A stretch of 7,738 nt of DNA, taken from an uncultured Acidobacteriota bacterium (GTDB lineage Bacteria; Acidobacteriota; Thermoanaerobaculia; Gp7-AA8). The position numbers were made by a program, and so were the translations under genes. The notes beneath the pieces were generated by a model. The model was not told where the DNA came from, ran no database searches, and saw only the letters and a list, made by a program, of their open reading frames with translations. The stretch covers positions 1-7,738 of the forward strand of contig CAMPKJ010000235.1 of NCBI GenBank assembly GCA_946887105.1. Direction: 5' to 3'. Positions 1-6,131 of the stretch are shown piece after piece; positions within the stretch are counted from its first letter, which is position 1, and the number at the start of each line of letters is the position of its first letter.

Positions 1-620
1 TCACGCAGAACGTCGACGACCTGCATCAGGAAGCGGGCAGCCGCGCGGTCGTGCAACTGCACGGACGCAACCGCCTCGTGGTCTGCCTCGACTGCGGCAG
101 CGAAACGCCGCGCGCGGAGATGCAGGAGCGCCTGGCGGAGCTGAACGCGGAGTGGCTGTCAGCGGCGCCCTGGGACCAGCACGGCGACCGGCTGCACGCG
201 GACGAGGCCGACTTCGCGCCCGATGGCGATGCCGATGTCGCGCGCGACGTGGTCGGCGGCTTCCGCGTTCCCGAATGCCACCGCTGCGGCGGCGTGCTCA
301 AGCCCGCGGTGGTCTTCTTCGGCGAGTCCGTCCCGCGCGAGAAAGTCACGTACGCGATAGGCCGCGTCGACGAGGCCGACGCGTTGCTCGTGGCCGGCTC
401 CTCGCTGACGGTCTGGTCCGGCTTCCGCTTCGCCAAACGCGCCGCCGACCGCCGAATCCCCATCGCCATCGTGAACATCGGCCCGACCCGCGCCGACGAA
501 CTGGCGAGCGTGAAGGTGGAGGAGCGGTGTGGGGAGGTTCTCGCCGCGGCCGTGGCGAGCCTCAAAGTCTCAAAGTCGCAAAGTCTCAAAGAGGAGCCCA
601 GCCGCGCGCCTGTCCTTTGA
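1..620 (+). CDS. SIRT4-like class II sirtuin, NAD-dependent protein deacylase (5' truncated)
   Basis: The reading frame is open from base 3 and enters from outside the window, so the NAD-binding N-terminal Rossmann half is missing. The visible part starts with TQNVDDLH, the sirtuin NAD/ribose-binding motif. The catalytic His follows in QLHG (visible residue 20). A Cys4 zinc module comes next, with CLDC at residues 28-31 and CHRC at 92-95. The spacing and wording (CLDCGSETPR, QERLAELNAEW, LKPAVVFFGE, GSSLTVWSGFRF, NIGPTRADELA, RCGEVL) are close to the SIRT4/class II type rather than the short CobB type. Family activity is NAD-dependent removal of acyl groups from lysine in the cytoplasm, giving nicotinamide and O-acyl-ADP-ribose; the exact acyl substrate cannot be read here. 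The conserved fold ends near residue 184. The last 21 or so residues (SLKVSKSQSLK...) are encoded by the adjacent repeat array, and the TGA stop lies inside a repeat unit. GTG at 51 is an internal codon, not a start. Confidence 0.93.
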   Translation, partial: TQNVDDLHQEAGSRAVVQLHGRNRLVVCLDCGSETPRAEMQERLAELNAEWLSAAPWDQHGDRLHADEADFAPDGDADVARDVVGGFRVPECHRCGGVLKPAVVFFGESVPREKVTYAIGRVDEADALLVAGSSLTVWSGFRFAKRAADRRIPIAIVNIGPTRADELASVKVEERCGEVLAAAVASLKVSKSQSLKEEPSRAPVL

Positions 621-655
621 GACTTTGAGACTTTGAGACTTTGAGACTCTGCGAC
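562..655. repeat. Inverted array of 8-bp TTTGAGAC/GTCTCAAA repeats
   Basis: The left arm (about 562-591) has four head-to-tail 8-bp units read as TCAAAGTC, one with a T-to-G change. The right arm has four perfect TTTGAGAC units at 616-647 plus a degenerate fifth (TCTGCGAC, 648-655). The arms are reverse complements separated by about 24 bp of GC-rich spacer, so RNA from either strand can form a long hairpin. The left arm is translated as the C-terminal tail of the sirtuin, whose TGA stop (618-620) falls in the first right-arm unit. The array ends 13 bp before the next start codon. It may act as a terminator or insulator between the two genes, but no T-run follows. The pattern resembles dispersed, slippage-prone intergenic repeats; other genomic copies cannot be seen from this window. 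Confidence 0.85.
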
Positions 656-661
656 TATTCT
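656..661 (+). promoter_or_regulatory. Possible -10 box (TATTCT) for a leaderless ATPase transcript
   Basis: TATTCT fits the TANNNT form of a -10 element and ends 7 nt before the ATG at 669, so transcription would begin at or next to the start codon. No Shine-Dalgarno sequence is visible between the repeat array and the ATG, which agrees with leaderless initiation. No clear -35 box can be made out because the expected position lies in the TTTGAGAC repeats. This is a motif-only call. Confidence 0.3.
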
Positions 662-668
662 CTCCCGC

Positions 669-2981
669 ATGACCGTCCAGTCTGCCCCATCGTCGATCGA
701 GCGCGAGCTGGAGTTCCGCAAGAAGCTCACGCAGATTGCCAATCAGATCAACTCCGCCGAGTCGATTCCGCACATCCTGATGACGCTCAAGGACAAGATC
801 CTGGAGCTCCTCGACGCGGAGCGCCTGACCATCTACGCCATCGACACGAAGAACCAGGAGCTCTACTCGCTCACGAAAGTGGGCGATACGCCGAAAGAGA
901 TCCGCGTCCCGAAGTCGTTCGCGTCGATCGCCGGCTTCACCGCGCTCGCGCGCAAGACGCTGAACATCAAGGACGCGTACGACGCCGCGGAGCTGCAGAA
1001 GTTCCACGCCAACCTCCGCTTCGACCAGAGGTGGGACAAGCAGACCGGCTTCAGGACGCGGGCGGTGCTTGCGGTCCCGATCATGTTCGAGAAGTACCTG
1101 CTCGGCGTGGTGCAGCTCATCAACAAGCGGCACGGCACCGCCTTCACCGCCCAGGACGAGGACGCCGCGGAAGAGATCGGCCGCATCCTCGGCATCGCCT
1201 TCTACAACCAGCACCGCGTCACGCGGCAGAGCAAGCCGTCGAAGTTCGGCGTGTTGATCGACAAAGGGGCGATCTCGGAGAAAGACCTCGAGGCCGCGGT
1301 CAGCAACGCGCGCGTGAACAACACCACCGTCGAGAAGGTGCTGATCGACGACTACAACGTGCCGCGCGAAGAGATCGGGCGCTCGCTGGCGGCCTACTAC
1401 TCCACGCCGTTCTTCAACTACGACGGCTCGCAGATCATCCCCGCCGACCTGAGGGACCGCGTTTCCTCCGACATCTGGAAGAAGCACATCGCGGCGCCGA
1501 TCGAGCGCAAGCCCGGCCTGCTCGTGGTCGCGGTCGAAGATCCGCAGGACCTCACGCGTCTCGACGGCATCCGGGCCATGAATCTCTCGCCGCGCTACGA
1601 GTTTCAGGTGGCGATGAAGCACGAGATCCTCGCCTACATCGGCGCGTCCTACGGCGAGCAGGTGCAGCAGGACGGCTCGACCTCCGACGGCGCCGATTGG
1701 GCGAAGATCCTCGACTCGCTCGGAGAAGGGGAGAAGATCGAGATCGAAGATCTTCCGAATGAGGCGCCGGAGATCGACGAGACCGACTCAGGCATCGTCA
1801 GGCTCGCCAATCAGATGATCATCGACGCGTTCGCGAAAGGGGCGTCGGACATCCACATCGAGCCCGACGGTCCGCGCAATCCCTGCGTGATCCGCCTGCG
1901 CATCGACGGCGACTGCGAGAAGTTCATGGAGATCCCGGGGCCGCACCGCAACGCGCTGGTGCAGCGCCTCAAGATCATGGCCAAGCTCGACATCTCCGAG
2001 AAGCGCAAGCCGCAGGACGGCAAGATCCGCTTCAAGTACTCGAAGGGCACCATCGAACTGCGCGTGGCCACGATTCCGACTGCGAATCAGAACGAAGACG
2101 TGGTCATGCGCATCCTGGCGGCGTCGAAGCCGCTGCCGCTCGACAAGATGGGCTTCAGCGAGCGCAACCTGACCGCCTTCAAGACGCTGCTCGCGAAGCC
2201 GTACGGCATCGCGCTGGTGGTCGGTCCGACCGGTTCCGGTAAGACGACCACGCTGCACTCCGCCCTCGGCTTCATCAACACCGTGGACATGAAGATCTGG
2301 ACCGCGGAAGACCCGGTCGAGATCACCCAGAAAGGTCTGCGCCAGGTGCAGGTCCATCCGAAGATCGACTTCACGTTCGCCGCGGCCATGCGCTCGTTCC
2401 TGCGCGCCGATCCGGACGTGATCATGGTCGGCGAAATGCGCGATCACGAGACCGCGGCGATCGGCATCGAGGCATCGCTGACGGGCCACCTGGTCTTCTC
2501 GACCCTGCACACGAACTCGGCGCCGGAGACCATCACGCGCCTGCTGGACATGAACATCGATCCCTTCAACTTCGCCGACGCGCTCCTCGGCATCATGGCC
2601 CAGCGCCTCATTCGCGTGCTCTGCGCGAAGTGCAAGGAAGGCTACAACCCCACGCCCGAGGAGTTCGAGGAGATCATCGAAATCTACGGCTACGACTACT
2701 GGCCGGGCACCGGCATCACCTACTCGCCGGAGCTGATGCTCTATCGCCCCAAAGGCTGCACCCAGTGCAACAACTCCGGCTACAAAGGCCGCATGGGCGT
2801 GCACGAACTGCTGGTCGGCACCGACGAGATGAAGAAAGCCATCCAGCGCAAAGCGACCATCGACGAGATGCGCACCCTGGCCATGCAACAAGGCATGCGC
2901 ACGCTCCTGCAGGACGCGCTGGAGAAGGCGTTCAAAGGCGTGACGGACGTGAAGCAGGCACGCGCAATCGCGGTGAAGTAA
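669..2981 (+). CDS. GAF-domain GspE/PulE/PilB-family secretion or type IV pilus assembly ATPase
   Basis: This 770-aa protein is a cytoplasmic hexameric motor ATPase of the type II secretion/type IV pilus extension family. Residues 15-180 form a GAF domain ending in N152-K153, F159 and D163-E164, a full match to the NKXnFX3DE motif of phosphodiesterase-type cyclic-nucleotide-binding GAFs. Residues 192-330 resemble the GspE/MshE N-terminal domain in two related repeats (KFGVLIDKGAISEKDLEAAV and the segment after it). An acidic linker leads to the motor at about 372-770. The motor has Walker A GPTGSGKTT (519-527), Asp box AEDPVE (546-551), Walker B DVIMVGEMRD (583-592), His box GHLVFSTLHTN (606-616) and zinc cysteines C652, C655, C697 and C700. 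All catalytic elements are intact, and the tetracysteine favours PilB/GspE over the PilT retraction type. Family members without a GAF are about 560-580 aa. In-frame stop TGA at 642 limits the start to ATG 669. No pilM-Q or gsp genes are in view, so pilus and secretion roles cannot be separated. Confidence 0.95.
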   Translation: MTVQSAPSSIERELEFRKKLTQIANQINSAESIPHILMTLKDKILELLDAERLTIYAIDTKNQELYSLTKVGDTPKEIRVPKSFASIAGFTALARKTLNIKDAYDAAELQKFHANLRFDQRWDKQTGFRTRAVLAVPIMFEKYLLGVVQLINKRHGTAFTAQDEDAAEEIGRILGIAFYNQHRVTRQSKPSKFGVLIDKGAISEKDLEAAVSNARVNNTTVEKVLIDDYNVPREEIGRSLAAYYSTPFFNYDGSQIIPADLRDRVSSDIWKKHIAAPIERKPGLLVVAVEDPQDLTRLDGIRAMNLSPRYEFQVAMKHEILAYIGASYGEQVQQDGSTSDGADWAKILDSLGEGEKIEIEDLPNEAPEIDETDSGIVRLANQMIIDAFAKGASDIHIEPDGPRNPCVIRLRIDGDCEKFMEIPGPHRNALVQRLKIMAKLDISEKRKPQDGKIRFKYSKGTIELRVATIPTANQNEDVVMRILAASKPLPLDKMGFSERNLTAFKTLLAKPYGIALVVGPTGSGKTTTLHSALGFINTVDMKIWTAEDPVEITQKGLRQVQVHPKIDFTFAAAMRSFLRADPDVIMVGEMRDHETAAIGIEASLTGHLVFSTLHTNSAPETITRLLDMNIDPFNFADALLGIMAQRLIRVLCAKCKEGYNPTPEEFEEIIEIYGYDYWPGTGITYSPELMLYRPKGCTQCNNSGYKGRMGVHELLVGTDEMKKAIQRKATIDEMRTLAMQQGMRTLLQDALEKAFKGVTDVKQARAIAVK

Positions 2982-2985
2982 CCAC

Positions 2986-3091
2986 TGTCATCCCGAGCGT
3001 GAGTCGAGGGACCTGGGCGGGAGTGCGGCAGTTTGCTCGTGCCTCGTGCCGCACCTCTACCCAGGTCCCTCGACTCGCGCTCGGGATGACA
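2986..3091. repeat. Left REP-like palindrome of the GIY-YIG cassette
   Basis: A 106-bp imperfect palindrome. The outer arms 2986-3017 and 3060-3091 pair at 31 of 32 positions, and the single mismatch becomes a G-U wobble in RNA. The inner arms GTGCGGCA (3023-3030) and TGCCGCAC (3047-3054) pair again around a loop of about 16 nt. It sits directly after the ATPase stop, and its far end is 2 bp from the stop codon of the GIY-YIG gene. It could therefore serve as a two-way transcript end or mRNA 3' stabiliser for both converging genes. No T-run follows either arm, so it is called a repeat rather than an intrinsic terminator. Confidence 0.9.
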
Positions 3092-3093
3092 CC

Positions 3094-3423
3094 TCACCTA
3101 AAGCCTGTCCCGAGGTCCAGCCACTCGGGGTTCCTTACCTCGATCAGCATCACTTTCTTCGACCGCCGCCAGCCCTTGAGCTGCTTTTCGCGACAGATCG
3201 CGTCCTCGATCCGCGTGTACTCCTCGAAGTACACGAGCTTCGTGACGTTGTACTGGGATGTGAACGCCTTCGGATACTTCTTCGGGCGATGCTCGATGAG
3301 GCGCAGTTCGAAATTACCTGTTACTCCGATGTAAAGGGCGCGCGAGCGGCTTGCGAGGATGTAGACGTAGTACAGCTTCACGAAGCCGAGGCTACCTGGG
3401 CGGCGTGGCGGCACTTTCCTCAT
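3094..3423 (-). CDS. Small GIY-YIG nuclease-domain protein (UPF0213/COG2827-like)
   Basis: The longest reading frame is 109 aa, almost all of it one GIY-YIG domain. The first motif is YVYIL (residues 19-23) and the second is LYIGVT (30-35). R41 and H45 lie on the following helix (LRLIEHR), and the likely metal-binding Glu is E79 in AICREKQLKGW. The family ending KKVMLIEVRNPEWLDL follows. Family members are stand-alone proteins of about 80-100 aa, related to the catalytic domain of UvrC and homing endonucleases; their biological role is mostly unproven. The ATG at 3423 is used here, but residues 1-14 are encoded by the flanking palindrome, and the domain is better matched by the GTG at 3381 (giving 95 aa). 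A GGAGG lies 13 nt upstream of the ATG, rather far for a ribosome binding site. The gene is enclosed by palindromes on both sides, which suggests that it belongs to the repeat and is not a host operon member. Confidence 0.88.
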   Translation of the reverse strand: MRKVPPRRPGSLGFVKLYYVYILASRSRALYIGVTGNFELRLIEHRPKKYPKAFTSQYNVTKLVYFEEYTRIEDAICREKQLKGWRRSKKVMLIEVRNPEWLDLGTGFR

Positions 3424-3475
3424 GCCTCGTGCCGCACCTCCACCCAGGTCCCTCGACTCACGCTCGGGATGACAG
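3381..3475. repeat. Right REP-like palindrome copy, one arm partly decayed
   Basis: Bases 3424-3474 match 3041-3091 of the left palindrome at 49 of 51 positions, in the same orientation. The other half (about 3381-3423) still resembles the left copy (for example CTACCTGGGCGGC against GACCTGGGCGGG) but has many substitutions and small gaps. This decayed half is also the reading frame for residues 1-14 of the GIY-YIG protein, and it supplies its ATG (GCATGA where the left copy has GCACGA). The full repeat is thus present as direct copies on both sides of the nuclease gene. Confidence 0.75.
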
Positions 3476-3493
3476 CTGGGCTGTCCCCAGCTG
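3473..3493 (-). terminator. Short hairpin after the Asp-box protein gene (weak terminator candidate)
   Basis: CAGCTGGG (3473-3480) and CCCAGCTG (3486-3493) form a perfect 8-bp stem with a 5-nt loop, 2 bp past the stop codon of the minus-strand gene at 3496. It overlaps the last 3 bp of the cassette's terminal repeat. No T-run follows on the minus strand, so intrinsic termination is uncertain. Confidence 0.35.
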
Positions 3494-3495
3494 AG

Positions 3496-5604
3496 TTACT
3501 CGATCGCGATCGGTTTCTCCTCGGGCAGCAGCACGAGATTCCCTTTGCGTACTTCCTCGCGATACCGCGCCACATCCTCCGCGAACAATTTGTTGAAATC
3601 GACCAGCACGGCGCGGAGGTCGGTTTCTGCGCGTTCGAGGTAACTGAGCTGCGCGGGCGTTGCTTCGTCCCACGACGATTGCAGGCCGTACAGCGGGTAC
3701 TGGATCTTCGACCACGCATCGGTCTCCGCGACGATGCCTTTCGTTTTCGGCGGGGCCCAGAGGCGGCGCTCCATGAGGTCGAGTTTTTCCTTCAGCGTGT
3801 TGCCGGTTTTCACGAGCGGATCGGGCTCGGCGCCAGGTTCGTCTTTCTTCAGCTTCGCGGCGATGGCGTCGATGTCGGCGCGGGTTTTCTGGATGCGCTC
3901 GATCGCGGCGGTGGCGGTCTCCTGAAGACGGCCGGCGCGGAGGAGCGTTTCGTACTTCGACTGGCGTTGCTCGGCGGTGTAGCGCTCGCGCGGATCGGGA
4001 AGCACGCGCACCGTGTGCGATGCCTCCTGTCCGCGGAACTTCACCGCGATCGTGTACATGCCGGGCGGTACATCGATGCCGGGGGCGCGCGCCTCGTCGG
4101 CCGCGGCGTCAGCGGCCGGCGGACGCTTGAACGCGTCGCGCTGCAGACCCCACGACGTGCGATTCACGCCGAGGCTCGCGGGACCTTTGAAGCGGCGAAT
4201 CACGGTGCCGGTGGAGTCCGACACCTGGATGTCCACTTCGTTCTTATCGTCCTTCTTCGCCGTTTCGGCGGCCGGTTTTTCCTGCGCCTCCGGACCTTTC
4301 GGGATGTCGGCTTCCGGCGGCGCAGGCGGCACGCCTGCCTCGTCGACCAGCAACTTCTGCGCGGCGGCGCGTTCCTTTTCCTTCCGCTGCCTTTCCTTCT
4401 CTTCGACCGGATGCGTGAGGCCGGACATGTTCAGCGAATACGTCAGCAGCGCGCCGTACGGCTCGTTCTCGGCGCGGTACTCCGCGTCGCCGGTGAAGCG
4501 CGAGCCGATCTTCTGCCGCGTCGTGTACGACTGCGCGTCGGGGATCTCGAAGAAGTGCAACGGCTTCGCGAGCGTTTCTTTCGACAGCGTGCGCAGCGGA
4601 CGGATGTCATCGAGCACATACGCCGCGCGGCCGTGCGTGCCGATCACCAGATCGTGATCGCGCGGATGCACGGCCAGCCCCATCACGGAGACGGTGGGGA
4701 AGCCATGCTTCCACTTCATCCACGACTTGCCGGCATCGCTGCTGAACCAGAGACCGAACTCCGTGCCGAGGAAGAGCAGATTCGGGTCGACCGGGTCCTG
4801 CTCGATGGAAAGCGCGTAGCCCTGCAGATCCCTCGTCGCCAGCGACGTCCACGACTTCCCGTAGTCGGTCGTGCGATAGACGTACGGGGTCATGTTCGAG
4901 CGGCGGTGATCGTCGAGCACGATGAAGGCAGTGCCGGCTGCATGGCGCGAGGCCTTGATCTCCGGCACCCACGTATTCGCGGGCACGCCGCGGAGATTGC
5001 CTTCGACGCTGGTCCAGTTCGCGCCGTCGTCGCGCGTCACGTGCACGCGGCCGTCGTCCGTGCCGACCCAGATCACGCCGCGCTCGAGCGGGCTCGGCGC
5101 GATGGTCATGATGGTCGTGAAGTTCTCCGCGCCGGTGACGTCCGGCGTGAGGCCGCCGCTGCGGCCCTGGTTCTGCCACTCCCTGCGATTGGTGGTGAGA
5201 TCGGGACTGATGGTGGTCCACGAATCGCCGCGATTCGTGGAGCGATGCAGATACTGGCTGCCGTAATAGACGCCGTTGGGATTGAAGGGATCGAGGGCGA
5301 TGCCGGCGTTCCAGTTGAAGCGCAGCGACCGGCCCTGCGGCGCGCTCGGGCGGATGTCCTTCCGCTCGCCGGTGCGCAGGTTCCAGCGGATCAGATAGCC
5401 TTCCTGGCTCATCGCGTAGCCGGTCATCGAATCGTTCGGGATGGGCATGGTCGCGAAGCCGTCGCCGAAGCCTACTTCCTGCCAGTCCCAGTTGCGGATG
5501 CCGCCCGATTCCCAGGTCGTGTTCGGCCCTTTCCACGAGCCGTTGTCCTGCATGCCGCCGTACACGTTGTACGGGGTCTCGTTGTCGACGGCGATGTGGT
5601 AGTA
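3496..5604 (-). CDS. C-terminal fragment of the Asp-box propeller protein
   Basis: From 5604 the second duplicate copy and everything after it are read in the third frame to the TAA at 3496. This gives residues equivalent to 391-1092: YYHIAVDNETPYNVYGG, the remaining Asp boxes, the charged linker, the Ig-like segment and the helical tail ending PIAIE. The frame is open further upstream to 7326, but that part is out-of-frame shadow of the N-terminal fragment. No start codon with a ribosome binding site belongs to this piece; the first in-frame ATG codons are at 5553 (GGMQDNG) and 5448 (ATMPIPN). It lacks a signal peptide, so it is unlikely to be a stand-alone exported protein. The fragment is best read as the second half of one gene. 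Confidence 0.75.
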   Translation of the reverse strand, partial: YYHIAVDNETPYNVYGGMQDNGSWKGPNTTWESGGIRNWDWQEVGFGDGFATMPIPNDSMTGYAMSQEGYLIRWNLRTGERKDIRPSAPQGRSLRFNWNAGIALDPFNPNGVYYGSQYLHRSTNRGDSWTTISPDLTTNRREWQNQGRSGGLTPDVTGAENFTTIMTIAPSPLERGVIWVGTDDGRVHVTRDDGANWTSVEGNLRGVPANTWVPEIKASRHAAGTAFIVLDDHRRSNMTPYVYRTTDYGKSWTSLATRDLQGYALSIEQDPVDPNLLFLGTEFGLWFSSDAGKSWMKWKHGFPTVSVMGLAVHPRDHDLVIGTHGRAAYVLDDIRPLRTLSKETLAKPLHFFEIPDAQSYTTRQKIGSRFTGDAEYRAENEPYGALLTYSLNMSGLTHPVEEKERQRKEKERAAAQKLLVDEAGVPPAPPEADIPKGPEAQEKPAAETAKKDDKNEVDIQVSDSTGTVIRRFKGPASLGVNRTSWGLQRDAFKRPPAADAAADEARAPGIDVPPGMYTIAVKFRGQEASHTVRVLPDPRERYTAEQRQSKYETLLRAGRLQETATAAIERIQKTRADIDAIAAKLKKDEPGAEPDPLVKTGNTLKEKLDLMERRLWAPPKTKGIVAETDAWSKIQYPLYGLQSSWDEATPAQLSYLERAETDLRAVLVDFNKLFAEDVARYREEVRKGNLVLLPEEKPIAIE

Positions 5605-6131
5605 CCGCGCTCGAGCGGGCTCGGCGCGATGGTCATGATGGTCGTGAAGTTCTCCGCGCCGGTGACGTCCGGCGTGAGGCCGCCGCTGCGGCCCTGGTTC
5701 TGCCACTCCCTGCGATTGGTGGTGAGATCGGGACTGATGGTGGTCCACGAATCGCCGCGATTCGTGGAGCGATGCAGATACTGGCTGCCGTAATAGACGC
5801 CGTTGGGATTGAAGGGATCGAGGGCGATGCCGGCGTTCCAGTTGAAGCGCAGCGACCGGCCCTGCGGCGCGCTCGGGCGGATGTCCTTCCGCTCGCCGGT
5901 GCGCAGGTTCCAGCGGATCAGATAGCCTTCCTGGCTCATCGCGTAGCCGGTCATCGAATCGTTCGGGATGGGCATGGTCGCGAAGCCGTCGCCGAAGCCT
6001 ACTTCCTGCCAGTCCCAGTTGCGGATGCCGCCCGATTCCCAGGTCGTGTTCGGCCCTTTCCACGAGCCGTTGTCCTGCATGCCGCCGTACACGTTGTACG
6101 GGGTCTCGTTGTCGACGGCGATGTGGTAGTA
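5078..6131. repeat. Exact 527-bp tandem duplication (5078-5604 and 5605-6131)
   Basis: The two units appear identical base for base when read side by side. Outside the units, similarity stops at once: 5077 differs from 5604, and 5606 differs from 6133. The boundary has 1 bp of ambiguity, and a loosely similar GCGC(TC)GAGCGG stretch lies at both edges. The unit spans 175 codons plus 2 nt, so it breaks the frame at the internal junction. Lack of any divergence means it is very recent, or was created during assembly. Confidence 0.95.

Larger units (their letters stand above)
2985..3475. mobile_element. Putative 491-bp GIY-YIG/palindrome cassette with 33-bp terminal inverted repeats
   Basis: The outermost 33 bp (2985-3017 and 3443-3475) are exact reverse complements, beginning CTGTCATCCCGAGCG. 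Inside lie a full palindrome at the left end, a partly decayed copy in the same orientation at the right end, and a single minus-strand GIY-YIG nuclease gene. The cassette occupies nearly all of the convergent gap: 3 bp after the ATPase stop and 20 bp before the stop codon of the minus-strand gene. No target-site duplication is visible at the edges. The layout fits a non-autonomous or nuclease-promoted repeat element analogous in principle to REP/RAYT units. Mobility is inferred, not shown. Confidence 0.55.

Noticed and set aside
51..620. Sirtuin starting at GTG 51
   Set aside because: The frame is open to base 3 and encodes the conserved TQNVDDLH motif upstream, so the real start is outside the window.
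570..1622. 350-codon minus-strand frame opposite the ATPase gene
   Set aside because: Antisense shadow of a clearly real gene; composition is dominated by Arg, Val, Leu and Asp without motifs. The same applies to the minus-strand frame at 1788-2891.
2980..3480. Target-site duplication flanking the GIY-YIG cassette
   Set aside because: Bases just outside 2985 and 3475 (CCA and CTG) do not match as direct repeats; transposition with duplication is not supported.
5598..5612. Programmed frameshift joining the two Asp-box gene frames
   Set aside because: No slippery heptamer is seen at the junction, and reading across would translate the same 175 residues twice. Duplication explains the break better.
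3046..5793. Long open frame of 915 codons on the plus strand opposite the Asp-box gene
   Set aside because: It is Arg/Ala-rich with no recognisable domain, and it begins within the palindrome and the GIY-YIG gene on the other strand. High GC content with few stop codons in the antisense frame explains it.
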